From Actinomycetes bacterium (GTDB lineage Bacteria; Actinomycetota; Acidimicrobiia; Acidimicrobiales; Palsa-688), in assembly GCA_021808665.1 (NCBI GenBank), contig JAKBBA010000031.1:1-42570 (forward strand): DNA of 42,570 nucleotides, read 5' to 3'. How positions within the stretch are numbered: the first letter of the stretch is position 1; each line of letters opens with the position of its first letter. Positions 8,382-16,842 of this stretch are shown in pieces. Below the pieces are notes generated by a model. That model was given only the letters and a program-made list of their open reading frames with translations, was not told the DNA's origin and did no database searches. Made by a program: the position numbers and the translations under genes.

Positions 8382-9908
8382 TCATGAAGCCTTGACTGGC
8401 ATGCCCGACTCGAGCTGTGCAATGTCTATCGTGGCGGCCGTTAGCCCGTCGCTGCGGTCCAACGACCGGATCGCGTGCCCACGGGCTAGTACCACCACGC
8501 GGTCGGACAGCTTTGCGAGCTCGTCGCTGTCAGTTGAGATCAGGAGGATGGCCATCCCTGATCTCGCACAGGCCTCGATCACTTGGTGTATCTGGGCTCG
8601 AGCCCCGATGTCGATACCCTGGGTGGGGTCGTCAAGCACGAGAACCTTGGGGTCCATTCGCAGTGCCCTCGCAACGAGGACCTTTTGCTGATTTCCCCCT
8701 GAGAGGCTAAGGATCGGAGATTCTGGTCCCTGGCAGACGATACCCAACTTGTCTATCCATTCCCGTACCTCAGCGTGCTCATTACGAGTGCTGATGCGAC
8801 GGAACCTTCTGTGGCGCTCCAGCATTGACAGGGTCATGTTGGTTCGCGTCTCAAGGTTGGGGAAAATTCCATACCTGGATCTCTCGCCGGGAATTGCCAC
8901 CATGCCCGCCTTGTGCGCTCGCTGCGGGCTGCCGGCGGAAAGAAGACGACCATTGACGAGAACCATCCCGGTCCGTCCTGTGTGACCGATGAGCAAAGAG
9001 CCGATTGATTCCCTGCCTGACCCGGTCAATCCTGCGACGCCAACCACTTCGCCTGGGTAGATGTCCAGGTCGAGGCTGGATAGCCGGCTGCCGCTCAGAG
9101 AGCGAACAGATAGAGCGGGGGTGCTGTGCAGGGTTGGGGATTTGCGCTCTCGGGCGTCCGAGTCGCTCGCGCCAACCGGATGGCCGACGATCAACTCGGT
9201 CAAGAGAGCTTGGTCAATCTCGTGACGGTGTAGTGACGCCGCGAGCCGACCGTCCCGCAGGACTGTGACCCTGTCCGCGACTTCGAGGACTTCGCTCAGG
9301 TGGTGTGACACCAGCAGCACACCATGACCTTCCGAGCGAAGGCGGGCTATCGCCTGCAGGAGTCGGCCCACCTCGTCTGCGGGGAGGGCCGCTGTCGGTT
9401 CGTCGAGGACGATCAGGGAACGCCTACCCTGTGAATCGGCCAAGGCTCGAGCGATTGCGACGGTGGACCTCTCAGCCATGCTCAGATCGCCGACTTTCGC
9501 CCGTACGTCTACCTGTAGGCCAAGCATTTCAAGCGCGGAGCGGGCTTCGGACTCGACCAAGCGTCGGTGGATTCTCCTAAGACGGCCGGTCGGATAGGAC
9601 CGGCCGAGCATCATGTTGTCGGCGACGCTTAGCGACAGCACCAGAGCAAGATCCTGGTGAACGAATCTGAGGCCCGCGGCCTTTGCAGCCGCGGCGCTCC
9701 CAAGTTCGAAAGACGTCCCGTCGATCTCGGCCCCGGCACCGGGGTCGGGTTCGTGATAGCCGGACAGCGTCTTTATGAGCGTTGACTTTCCCGAACCATT
9801 CTGACCTACTAGGGCGTGAACCTCGCCGTAATGAAGATCGAGGTCCACCCCGTGCAGAGCCGCTTGACCTCCGAAGGTCTTTGTCAGGTTCCGAAGTTTA
9901 AGCGTCAC
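8382..9908 (-). CDS. ABC transporter ATP-binding protein, double-domain (RbsA/MglA-like)
   Basis: This 508-residue protein has two fused nucleotide-binding domains. The first has a complete Walker A (GQNGSGKST, 35-43), a signature-like LSMAE (142-146) and Walker B LIVLDE (165-170). The second has a degenerate Walker A, GLTGSGRES (from 293), but a good signature (LSGGNQQK) and Walker B (VLVLDDPTQG). A degenerate second Walker A is normal for the RbsA/MglA group, so this is not damage. The start is GTG and lacks a clear ribosome site; it follows the binding-protein gene by 33 bp and is probably reached by translational coupling. It powers the permease at 7166-8344. Confidence 0.95.
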   Translation of the reverse strand: MTLKLRNLTKTFGGQAALHGVDLDLHYGEVHALVGQNGSGKSTLIKTLSGYHEPDPGAGAEIDGTSFELGSAAAAKAAGLRFVHQDLALVLSLSVADNMMLGRSYPTGRLRRIHRRLVESEARSALEMLGLQVDVRAKVGDLSMAERSTVAIARALADSQGRRSLIVLDEPTAALPADEVGRLLQAIARLRSEGHGVLLVSHHLSEVLEVADRVTVLRDGRLAASLHRHEIDQALLTELIVGHPVGASDSDARERKSPTLHSTPALSVRSLSGSRLSSLDLDIYPGEVVGVAGLTGSGRESIGSLLIGHTGRTGMVLVNGRLLSAGSPQRAHKAGMVAIPGERSRYGIFPNLETRTNMTLSMLERHRRFRRISTRNEHAEVREWIDKLGIVCQGPESPILSLSGGNQQKVLVARALRMDPKVLVLDDPTQGIDIGARAQIHQVIEACARSGMAILLISTDSDELAKLSDRVVVLARGHAIRSLDRSDGLTAATIDIAQLESGMPVKAS

Positions 9909-9941
9909 GGCGTTGCTTCAGCTGTGGGCTAGACGCCGCCA

Positions 9942-11132
9942 TCACACGTGCCAGAGAGCCTCGTAGTCCTTTTCGTAGTTGGCTGGTCCCGGCCAGTTCC
10001 CCCCGTCGGCAGCTAGCTGGGCTTTCGCTTGGGCCGGGGTCTGCACGAAGAAGACTTCCGCAGCGTTTCCGGCGTTGAGAGCTGCTTGGTTGAGGACCCC
10101 TTCGGACTGTCGGGCCATCCAGTCAACTATGACCCACATCTCGTACGGTTCCGGCAGAACTGACCACATGGTCTCAGTGCCGTTCTGCACTTCCTGGAGC
10201 TGAGCTGCCTCTCCTTCAGTTCCGATTACCTTGACCTTGCTGAGTAGGCCGGCGGTCCGCAGGGCCGCGACCAGCCCCGGGTCTAGATCTTGGAAGGATA
10301 GGTAGACGTAGTTGGTGCTCGGGTGTGCTTGGAGGTAGCTGACGATTGCCGAAGGGACCTGACCGGCTGTGAGCTGATTGACCGTTACCGGAAGGGTCGA
10401 GAAACTGCAGGACGGACAAAGCTTGGCGAGCTCCTGCTGGGCGCCTTGCCCCTCGCCGACGAGGGACGGATAGAGAGGCAGGTCGACATAGACGACGTTG
10501 GCATGACCTTGGGAGTTGGCTTCGATCCAGTCTCCCATAAGGGCGCCCCCGGCGATGCTCGACGCTTGGTCGGCAACGACGCCGTAAAGTCCGTTGGTGG
10601 CCCCTTCCGGCGTGTCGGGGACGTAACCCTCGAACAGTGCGATACCCTTGGCTTTGGCTTCTTGGACCTCCGGCGTGATCTCGCTCAAGGTGACGCTCGT
10701 GCTCGCAATGTACTTGTAGCCCTCGTTGATCGCCTGCTGCAGGGCTTGGCCGGGAGTGGCAGTGCTGTAGGTGATAACGGTCGGGTCCCATCCGAGAGCT
10801 TGAGCCGCCGAGGTGAAGCCGGAGTTCAAAAGCGAGCAGGAAGCCTCGGGGCAGGTGAGGAAGGCCACCTTGATTCCCTTAGCTGGCGCGTGCGGTAGCG
10901 GTACTGTTTCGGCGATATCGGTTGGTGCTGCGAGATACTTGTTGACGATCGACTGGGCGGTCGCTACAGCGGAGGAGCCTGAACCCCCGGAGGAGCTAGC
11001 CGATGTGGCCGACGAGGACGTTCCGGCAGTCGTAGCCGACGAAACCGTCGACGACTTCGAAGACCCGCACGCCGCTAACCCACCCGCGAGCGTCAAGGCT
11101 AAAGCAGCGGCGCCGAGCTTCTTCTTGTACAT
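9942..11132 (-). CDS. ABC transporter substrate-binding lipoprotein (periplasmic-binding-protein type I, sugar-like)
   Basis: This 396-residue secreted lipoprotein has a basic n-region MYKKK, a hydrophobic stretch and the lipobox GLAAC with lipidated C22. A serine/threonine/glycine-rich linker (about 23-60) then ties the binding domain to the membrane. The rest resembles the periplasmic-binding-protein 4 family, from KGIKVAFLTCPEASC onward. The CPEASC pair and the later KLCPSCSF are cysteines that could form disulfides outside the cell. GGAGG lies six bases before the ATG. It is the first gene of the operon, behind a TTGACG-17-TATATT promoter flanked by an inverted repeat. The ligand is unknown; the binding protein is the best handle for finding it. 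Confidence 0.93.
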   Translation of the reverse strand: MYKKKLGAAALALTLAGGLAACGSSKSSTVSSATTAGTSSSATSASSSGGSGSSAVATAQSIVNKYLAAPTDIAETVPLPHAPAKGIKVAFLTCPEASCSLLNSGFTSAAQALGWDPTVITYSTATPGQALQQAINEGYKYIASTSVTLSEITPEVQEAKAKGIALFEGYVPDTPEGATNGLYGVVADQASSIAGGALMGDWIEANSQGHANVVYVDLPLYPSLVGEGQGAQQELAKLCPSCSFSTLPVTVNQLTAGQVPSAIVSYLQAHPSTNYVYLSFQDLDPGLVAALRTAGLLSKVKVIGTEGEAAQLQEVQNGTETMWSVLPEPYEMWVIVDWMARQSEGVLNQAALNAGNAAEVFFVQTPAQAKAQLAADGGNWPGPANYEKDYEALWHV

Positions 11133-11154
11133 CTGCGACCTCCAGTTGGTTCGA

Positions 11155-11171
11155 TCTCGCTGTTGGCGAGA
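11155..11171. other. Small hairpin in the 5' leader of the binding-protein gene
   Basis: TCTCGC-TGTTG-GCGAGA is a perfect 6-bp stem with a 5-base loop. It lies between the predicted transcription start near 11235 and the start codon at 11132. It could affect leader stability or translation. It matches no known riboswitch that I recognise. Confidence 0.25.
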
Positions 11172-11228
11172 AGCAAGGCCATGAGAACACCTGTAGGTAT
11201 TGCCGAAAGGCAGACCTTCAGAACGTTG

Positions 11229-11270
11229 TGACGGCGGTCATAATATAAATGAGCGCTGCACCGCCGTCAA
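11229..11270 (-). promoter_or_regulatory. Promoter of the ABC/P450 operon with flanking inverted repeat
   Basis: On the minus strand TTGACG (11265-11270) and TATATT (11242-11247) are separated by exactly 17 bp, giving a good sigma-70-type promoter and a leader of about 100 bases. TGACGGCGGT (11229-11238) and ACCGCCGTCA (11260-11269) are perfect inverted repeats with a 21-bp spacer. One arm overlaps the -35, the other the likely transcription start. Their centres are 31 bp apart, about three helical turns, so they would face the same side of the DNA. This is the arrangement expected of a repressor site; the regulator is not identified. Confidence 0.6.
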
Positions 11271-11391
11271 GATATTCCTCATAATCAATGATGGGATGGC
11301 GAGTTAGGACTGAGTCGAAAAGTTTCCCATTGGTAACAACGCTTCACATCATTTCGATCTCTTAGTGATTGCAGTCACGAAAGCCTCAGCC

Positions 11392-11420
11392 TTTACAGAC
11401 ACTAATCCGAGGATTACTAT
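11392..11420 (+). promoter_or_regulatory. Promoter for the amidohydrolase-LLM-SDR operon
   Basis: TTTACA (11392-11397) and TACTAT (11415-11420) are 17 bp apart on the plus strand, in an AT-richer gap, and precede the amidohydrolase ATG (11488) by about 67 bases. A TATGAT (11418-11423) overlaps the -10 and also occurs before two other operons (14475, 29346). The gap 11133-11487 holds this promoter, the divergent promoter at 11229-11270 and no gene. Confidence 0.5.
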
Positions 11421-11487
11421 GATGACCAAATACTTTTGCGTCTTCCGTGGAGATGCCGGATAGGCGTGCCCAGACCAAGGAGTCAGG

Positions 11488-12666
11488 ATGCTCGAAGCTC
11501 AAGTCGACTCGTGGAAGGTGATCGACACCGATACGCACGTGATAGAGCCGTATGACCTGTGGACCTCGCGAATGGACGTGCGACGGTGGGGGGACCGAGT
11601 TCCCCACGTACGCTTCGACGACAAGATGGGCGAGGACGCGTGGTTCTTCGGCGAGACACGGGTAGGGGCGGCGGCGGGCGCAGCTCAGGCCGGTTGGCAC
11701 GAATATCCCCCCGATCACCCGCCGAATCTCGAAGTGGTCGATCGCGCCACCTGGGATCCGGCGATGCGGCTCGCCTGGATGGACACCCATGGAATATGGG
11801 CACAGGTGCTATATCCCAACGTGGCGGGCTTCGGGGCCGGCAAACTTCTCACGATCGGCGACCCTGATCTGATGTACGGGTGCGTGCGAGCGTACAACGA
11901 CTTTCTAGCCGAGTACTCCTCGGCCGACCCGCGTCGCTACGTTCCGATCATGGCCCTACCGATGTGGGACGTGCAGCTTTGCGAGGCGGAGATTGCCAGA
12001 GCCGTCGAACTCGGCCACAAGGGTGTGATCATGACCGGCGAGCCGGCCTTCTGGGGACTTCCCAAGCTAGCCGACCCTCACTGGGACCGGCTGTGGGCCT
12101 GCCTGCAAGAGGCGCGTCTGTCGGTCAACTTCCACATCGGGTCGGGAGACATGTCCATCTTCGACGCGGCCTACGCCCCAGCGGGACGCCACGCTAACTA
12201 CGCCGGTTTCGGGGTCCAATTCGGGATGTCCAACGTGCGGGTAATTGCAAATCTCATCACCGGCGGGGTCTGTCACCGCTTTCCGGAGTTGAAATTCGTT
12301 TCCGTGGAAAGCGGGATCGGCTGGATACCGTTCGCCCTGGCCCACTTGGACTGGCAGTGGAACAACTGCGGGGTTCCCGAAGAACATCCCGAGTACGACC
12401 TCTTGCCAAGCGAGTACTTCCTGCGCCAGATGTACGGCTGCTTCTGGTTCGAGACCGATACCGTCGCCTCTGCGGTAGAGCAGCTCGGCTCCAACTGGAT
12501 CCTCTTCGAAAGTGACTTCCCGCACCCGACGAGCATGTCTCCGGGCCCAGCGACCTCTGCGGTGTCGCCGAGAACCTACATAGCGCAGAGCCTGTCGGGA
12601 ATACCCGAAGCCGATCTTCGGCGGATACTCCACGACAATGCCGCCGACCTGTACCACCTGGCTTGA
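11488..12666 (+). CDS. Metal-dependent amidohydrolase, ACMSD/amidohydrolase-2 family
   Basis: This is a 392-residue TIM-barrel protein. It begins with the metal motif D13-T-D15-T-H17 followed by EP, the DxDxHxxEP pattern of amidohydrolase family 2. The C-terminus has ESDFPHPTS, where the conserved aspartate sits. The family includes ACMSD-like decarboxylases and related C-C or C-N bond hydrolases; in actinobacterial catabolic clusters the substrate is mostly unknown. AAGGAG is five bases before the ATG. It is the first gene of a plus-strand operon and overlaps the next gene by 4 bp (TTGA). It could hydrolyse or decarboxylate a product of the oxygenases; the exact reaction is not readable. Confidence 0.88.
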   Translation: MLEAQVDSWKVIDTDTHVIEPYDLWTSRMDVRRWGDRVPHVRFDDKMGEDAWFFGETRVGAAAGAAQAGWHEYPPDHPPNLEVVDRATWDPAMRLAWMDTHGIWAQVLYPNVAGFGAGKLLTIGDPDLMYGCVRAYNDFLAEYSSADPRRYVPIMALPMWDVQLCEAEIARAVELGHKGVIMTGEPAFWGLPKLADPHWDRLWACLQEARLSVNFHIGSGDMSIFDAAYAPAGRHANYAGFGVQFGMSNVRVIANLITGGVCHRFPELKFVSVESGIGWIPFALAHLDWQWNNCGVPEEHPEYDLLPSEYFLRQMYGCFWFETDTVASAVEQLGSNWILFESDFPHPTSMSPGPATSAVSPRTYIAQSLSGIPEADLRRILHDNAADLYHLA

Positions 12667-13601
12667 CGGCGCCTAAGGCCGTAGCCGGCCCTGGCGGGGT
12701 TCGTTTCGGCATATCGGCCTACGACGTAAGCGTGTCGCGGCTAGTAGAAGTTGCCCAAGCCGCCGAGGCGGCCGGGTTCGAGCACCTTTGGCTCGGCGAG
12801 CACCTCATCGATCCGGGGGACTACGCCTCCGAACACCCGGCTGGCACAAAAGGTGACGCCGCCGCCGCTGGTCTGTCCCCCGGCGACTTTCGCACTCGTC
12901 GCATCGTCGAGAATTCAACGCAGCTGTTAGACCCGTTGGTGGCTCTCGCCGCAGTGGGCGCGCAGACTTCCCGGATTCTTCTCGCTACGGGGATCTATCT
13001 TCTCGCGTTGCGCCATCCCCTGGTGACCGCCAGAGCGGCGGCCACTTTGCAGGAGGTCAGCGGCGGGCGGTTCATGCTTGGGGTGGGAGCCGGATGGCTG
13101 CGAGAGGAGTTCAGCGCGCTCGGGGTTCCATACGCGGAGCGTTCCAGTCGCGTCGAGGAGAGCGTAGCGATCTTGCGCAAAGCGTGGCGGGGAGGACGTT
13201 TCGACTATCGGGGGCGCCACTTCTGCTTCGAGGACGTCCAGGTGTGCCCGGAACCCGTGAACGTCCCGCTGGTCACCGGCGGTAACAGCCCCGGGGCGTT
13301 ACGCCGGGCCGCCCGGATCGCCGACGGATGGTTCAGCTCGGCTACACCGACGTTCGAGGAGGCCGTCGAACTGCGAGACGCTCTGGCAGCGCACTGCCGT
13401 GCCGAGGGCACGGACGTTGAATGCCACGTCAGGGTCCGCCATCCGACTCCCGAGGTCGTCGCTCGATACGCGGAGGCGGGTTTCAAGAGCCTGGTGTTCT
13501 GGGCTCAGGACGTCAGCCCTCCCGGAGCGGACACCTACGAGCAGTTCCGAAAGGTTGCGAGGTCACTCGGGATCCCGCCGCCGGACCTGACGACACAGTA
13601 G
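12663..13601 (+). CDS. LLM-class flavin/F420-dependent oxidoreductase
   Basis: This 312-residue protein is a luciferase-like (beta/alpha)8-barrel protein. Visible family signatures are VRFGISAYDVS at the N-terminus, HLWLGEHLI, the central GRFMLGVGAGWLREEF and PLVTGGNSPGALRRAARIADGW. The subgroup is typical of F420-dependent enzymes in actinobacteria, which reduce or oxidise ketones, alcohols or C=C bonds, although FMN monooxygenases share the fold. The start is TTG overlapping the preceding stop (TTGA), so translation is coupled to the amidohydrolase. The next gene, an SDR, starts 16 bp later. It probably carries out a redox step on the same intermediate. Confidence 0.9.
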   Translation: MTAPKAVAGPGGVRFGISAYDVSVSRLVEVAQAAEAAGFEHLWLGEHLIDPGDYASEHPAGTKGDAAAAGLSPGDFRTRRIVENSTQLLDPLVALAAVGAQTSRILLATGIYLLALRHPLVTARAAATLQEVSGGRFMLGVGAGWLREEFSALGVPYAERSSRVEESVAILRKAWRGGRFDYRGRHFCFEDVQVCPEPVNVPLVTGGNSPGALRRAARIADGWFSSATPTFEEAVELRDALAAHCRAEGTDVECHVRVRHPTPEVVARYAEAGFKSLVFWAQDVSPPGADTYEQFRKVARSLGIPPPDLTTQ

Positions 13602-13617
13602 AAAGGGTTCTCTAATA

Positions 13618-14391
13618 GTGCAGCTCGGATTGCAAGGTCGCAAGGTTCTGGTGGCTGGAGCCACGCGTGGCATCGGACTGGCCATCGCAGAGGTCTTCTT
13701 GGAGGAAGGTTCCTCCGTCTCGATATGCGGCAGAACGCCAGATTCACTTGAAGCTGCCCGACAACATCTACAAGCCGTCGGCGGAGACGGACGTGTCTTC
13801 GCCCGCCGGACGGACCTGACGGACGCCATAGACACCAAAGCCCTGGTAGAGGAGACGGTCGAGGCTCTCGGCGGTCTTGACGTCTACGTCCACTGCGCAA
13901 GCGGCTTTTCCGGTCCCGGCGAGGAGGGTTGGATGAAGACCCTCACCACCGACGTTCTCGCCCCGGTTCGCGTGGTGGACGCCGCGTTGGACGCTCTGGA
14001 GGCGAGCGACGCTGGCAGCATTGTGTTCATCGGTTCCACCGCCAGCGTCCAGTGGTTTGCCCGCCCGGGGGCACGGCCATCTGGTTACGGGCCGGCCAAA
14101 GCCGCCCAAAGGGTCCTCGCCAACGAAATGGCTCAGACCCTGGGCCGTCAGGGGATCAGAGCCAACGTGATCTCACCGGGGGCGACGTTCTTCGAAGGTG
14201 GCAGCTGGGACCGGGTGAGAGTCTCCGAACCGGAACTTTGGAACGGCCTTGTGCGCCAGTTCCCGTTTCGGCGCTTGGTGACCGCCCGTGAGGTGGCACA
14301 GGTCGTCGCTTTCGTTTCCAGCCCGGCCGGGGCGGGTATAAATGCCACTCACATAGTGGTCGATGGCGGACAGACCAAGTCCGTCCAATGA
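13618..14391 (+). CDS. Short-chain dehydrogenase/reductase (SDR, first)
   Basis: This 257-residue classical SDR has the cofactor loop GATRGIG (14-20), the active-site Y157-G-P-A-K161 and a serine in IGSTAS (about 140-143). The usual NNAG is replaced by VHCASG, as in some divergent members. It would oxidise or reduce a hydroxyl/ketone pair with NAD(P); D64 or T65 in TDLTDA is the usual adenine-side segment. It starts at GTG after AAAGGG, 16 bp behind the LLM gene, and ends 121 bp before the thiolase, where a weak inverted repeat lies. It belongs to the same catabolic operon. Confidence 0.9.
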   Translation: MQLGLQGRKVLVAGATRGIGLAIAEVFLEEGSSVSICGRTPDSLEAARQHLQAVGGDGRVFARRTDLTDAIDTKALVEETVEALGGLDVYVHCASGFSGPGEEGWMKTLTTDVLAPVRVVDAALDALEASDAGSIVFIGSTASVQWFARPGARPSGYGPAKAAQRVLANEMAQTLGRQGIRANVISPGATFFEGGSWDRVRVSEPELWNGLVRQFPFRRLVTAREVAQVVAFVSSPAGAGINATHIVVDGGQTKSVQ

Positions 14392-14404
14392 CCGCCGCCT
14401 GCTT

Positions 14405-14423
14405 GGTCGACGCATGCTCGACC
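14405..14423 (+). terminator. Weak hairpin after the SDR gene, possible terminator
   Basis: GGTCGA-CGCATGC-TCGACC is a perfect 6-bp inverted repeat with a 7-base loop, 14 bases after the SDR stop. It is followed by a mixed pyrimidine stretch rather than a clean T run. It may attenuate transcription before the next promoter (TATGAT at 14475-14480), or be a regulator site for the thiolase operon. Confidence 0.25.
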
Positions 14424-14512
14424 GCTTCCTGGTTTCCATTGTGTGTGGACTGTCGCCCCCGGGCCGCTCGGAATTATGATCAGGAAAATCGGATGACACG
14501 AGGAGGTGGGGT

Positions 14513-15700
14513 GTGAGCGGAGACGACCTTGCATTCAGGGACCGGTGCGCTATCGCCGGCATTGGCACTACAGACTTCACCCGCAACTCGGGTCGTAGCG
14601 ACTTGACACTAGCTCTGCAGGCGTCGCTGGCAGCGATCGAGGACGCCGGCCTTTCTCCGGGTGACATAGACGGGATAGTCCGCTGCGACTTGGACCTTGT
14701 CCGCCACAACGACCTTGCCCACGTCCTCGGGATGAGGGACCTTTCCTACATGGGCGACGTGAGCGTAGGAGGAGTGGCGCCGTGCGCGATGGTCGGCCAG
14801 GCCGCAGCCGCTGTGATAGCCGGCCTCGCCGAGAACGTGCTGGTGTTCCGCTCCTTGAACGGCCGCTCCGGAAGGCGATACGGTCGTTCAAGTGCCACGC
14901 AGAGTAACGTGGGGGGTAACAACACCTACGACGAGTTCTTCGCGCCGTACGGACTTTTGACCTCAGGCCAGATCTTTGCGCTTATAGCTCAGCGTCACAT
15001 GGCTGAGTTCGGGACCAAAGAAACCGACCTGGCTCAGATAGCCCTCACCTGCCGTGCGAGGGCGAACGCCAACCCTGGCGCTCAGATGCACGACCGGAAG
15101 CTGACGCTCGACGACTACCTGAACGCGAGGGTGATAGCCAGTCCTCTCCGCCTCTTCGATTTCTGCCTGGAAACCGACGGGGCGTGCGCTGTGGTGGTGA
15201 CGAGCGCCGAACGGGCCAAGGATTCCCCCAATCCTCCCGCGTTGATCCGAGCTGTCTCTCAAGGGGCGATGCTTGATCCTCAACCGGGGGTGCAGTTTCC
15301 GGTTCTCATGCGCGACACCATCACTACGCTGCCTGCCAAGGCGACAGCCGACAAGCTGTACTCGCGCGCGGGGATGGGGCCATCGGACATAGACGTAGCG
15401 CAGTTCTACGACTGCTTTTCAATAACAGTCCTGTTGCAACTCGAGGATTTCGGGTTCTGCGCCAAAGGGGAAGGAGGTCCTTTCGTGTCCAGCGGGGAGA
15501 TCGACATGGGCGGAACGATACCAATCAACACCAGCGGAGGACACCTGTCCGACGGCTACGTACACGGCATGAGTCACGTGGTAGAAGCGGTCCGCCAGAT
15601 TCGCGGCACGTCCACGTCGCAGGTGCCCGGGGCTCAGACCTGCCTTGTCACATCCACGCCCCTGCCGCCGGGTAGCGCTCTCATCTTGAGGGCGTCATGA
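14513..15700 (+). CDS. Thiolase-fold protein, Ltp2-like (probable aldolase subunit)
   Basis: This 395-residue protein has the thiolase/SCP-x fold. The region around C91 (GGVAPCAMVGQAAAAVIAG) differs from the CAS/CATG nucleophile motif of true thiolases. The C-terminal catalytic stretch reads SGGHLSDGYVHGMSHVVEAVRQ instead of GHPxGATG. Both patterns resemble Ltp2-type proteins, which with a DUF35 partner act as retro-aldolases on steroid side-chain acyl-CoAs. The next gene is a DUF35 protein overlapping by 4 bp (ATGA), matching the known Ltp2-ChsH2 pairing. GTG start with AGGAGG upstream. The likely role is C-C bond cleavage of a hydroxyacyl-CoA; plain thiolase activity is less likely. Confidence 0.85.
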   Translation: MSGDDLAFRDRCAIAGIGTTDFTRNSGRSDLTLALQASLAAIEDAGLSPGDIDGIVRCDLDLVRHNDLAHVLGMRDLSYMGDVSVGGVAPCAMVGQAAAAVIAGLAENVLVFRSLNGRSGRRYGRSSATQSNVGGNNTYDEFFAPYGLLTSGQIFALIAQRHMAEFGTKETDLAQIALTCRARANANPGAQMHDRKLTLDDYLNARVIASPLRLFDFCLETDGACAVVVTSAERAKDSPNPPALIRAVSQGAMLDPQPGVQFPVLMRDTITTLPAKATADKLYSRAGMGPSDIDVAQFYDCFSITVLLQLEDFGFCAKGEGGPFVSSGEIDMGGTIPINTSGGHLSDGYVHGMSHVVEAVRQIRGTSTSQVPGAQTCLVTSTPLPPGSALILRAS

Positions 15701-16104
15701 CGCAGCCACAGCGAAGGGTCCTACCGGAGACCCAGGACCCAGACACCGGCGGCTTCTGGGAAGGTGCGAGGCTCGGGGAGATCCGAGTCCTCGAATGCAG
15801 CTCCTGTGGAACCCTTCTTCACATGCCTCGCGCCTACTGCTACCGCTGCGGTAGTTGGGACAATCACTGGAAGACGGTCGCCGGCACCGGACGGCTGCAC
15901 TCGTGGACCGTCGTCGTGCACCAAGTTCACCCCGACTTCCCCACGCCCTACACGGTCGTCCTCGTCGACCTCGATGCAGCGCCGGGCGCACGGCTGGTCG
16001 GCTACCTCGACGGCGCCCCCGAGCTTGCGGTGGGCCAGCCGATGCGAGCTCGTTTCGAGGTTCTCACAGACGAGGTCACCCTACCCCAGTGGGACCCTGC
16101 ATAG
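15697..16104 (+). CDS. Zn-ribbon OB-fold protein (DUF35), partner of the Ltp2-like protein
   Basis: This 135-residue protein has a rubredoxin-like zinc ribbon with C34, C37, C48 and C51 (ECSSCG...YCYRCG), followed by an OB-fold (TGRLHSWTVVVHQ, YTVVLVDLD). DUF35 proteins are partners of thiolase-fold lipid-transfer proteins and bind acyl-CoA, as in the ChsH2 DUF35 domain that activates Ltp2. The ATG overlaps the thiolase stop by 4 bp, which favours one-to-one production. It is a stand-alone DUF35 with no MaoC-like hydratase domain, so any dehydration step must come from elsewhere. Confidence 0.9.
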   Translation: MTQPQRRVLPETQDPDTGGFWEGARLGEIRVLECSSCGTLLHMPRAYCYRCGSWDNHWKTVAGTGRLHSWTVVVHQVHPDFPTPYTVVLVDLDAAPGARLVGYLDGAPELAVGQPMRARFEVLTDEVTLPQWDPA

Positions 16105-16157
16105 GAGCCACGCACTGTGGGTTCGTAACGCTATCACAGGAGAGGAAAACTCGAACT

Positions 16158-16574
16158 ATGGCCACCTTTCTCGCTCGGATACGTGTCCGTAATGGTGAGG
16201 CCGCCCGCTTCGAACAGATTGCGAGAGAACTCTACGCCGATTCACACCGAACCGAGACGGCGCTGAGGCGCTACGAGTACTGGCGGGGAGAGGAGCCGAA
16301 CGTCTACTACACGCTCGCATCATTCGACTCCTACCCGGGGTTCCTAGCGCATCAGACGAGCTCCCACCACGAAAATGCGAGCCCAGCTCTGCGAGAAGTG
16401 ATCGAAGAGATTCACCTGGAGTGGGTCGACCCGATCGGAGGGGCGTCGCCGCTAGTCACAACGGTCATGGCCGTTCCGGGCGAAGAAGCCTCCGAGGCGG
16501 AGAGGGCCTACGCGAAACGTTTCGACGCGTCGCCACAGGCCTGGTGGCTCGACCTTCGAAGCGAGAGACCATGA
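16158..16574 (+). CDS. Antibiotic biosynthesis monooxygenase (ABM)-domain protein
   Basis: This protein has 138 residues. The start chosen is the ATG at 16158, because AGGAGAGG lies just before it and the longer open frame upstream overlaps the DUF35 gene out of frame. It has a ferredoxin-like ABM fold: MATFLARIRVRNGEAARFEQIARELY, then the paired strand region RRYEYWRGEEPNVYYTLASF. Small ABM proteins are cofactor-free quinone or phenol monooxygenases, or structural relatives with no activity. It closes the plus-strand operon and converges on the ferredoxin gene with a 6-bp gap. The function is uncertain. Confidence 0.78.
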   Translation: MATFLARIRVRNGEAARFEQIARELYADSHRTETALRRYEYWRGEEPNVYYTLASFDSYPGFLAHQTSSHHENASPALREVIEEIHLEWVDPIGGASPLVTTVMAVPGEEASEAERAYAKRFDASPQAWWLDLRSERP

Positions 16575-16580
16575 GGGGCT

Positions 16581-16775
16581 TTAGAGGATCCTGATCGCTC
16601 CCTCGGGGCAGTTCGCGACGACCCGCTGCGCAGCGTCCTCGAGTTGGGGGGCCACGTCAAGGTCCTCCCCAAGACTTGTGGGGTAGCCCTCGTCGTTGGA
16701 GTCGAGAAGTTCAGGGGCGAGCGTATAACACCTGCCGTGGCCGGCGCAGAGGTTCTCGTCGATGTGGATTTTCAT
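16581..16775 (-). CDS. Ferredoxin, 3Fe-4S type (P450 electron donor)
   Basis: This 64-residue ferredoxin has C10-A-G-H13-G-R-C16 and C56 (NCPEGAIRIL). Histidine at the second position of the usual CxxCxxC is typical of the 3Fe-4S ferredoxins that feed electrons to actinobacterial P450s. It is the last gene of the minus-strand CoA-transferase operon, 67 bp after an SDR gene, and is not next to either P450, the nearest being 9 kb away. No ferredoxin reductase is visible, so a reductase must be encoded elsewhere. Assignment to these P450s is inference. Confidence 0.92.
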   Translation of the reverse strand: MKIHIDENLCAGHGRCYTLAPELLDSNDEGYPTSLGEDLDVAPQLEDAAQRVVANCPEGAIRIL

Positions 16776-16842
16776 GGATTTGTTCAGCTCTCCTGGCGGA
16801 ATAGGGCGGGCGGTGAAACGATATTGGGCGGGCGACGAAACA

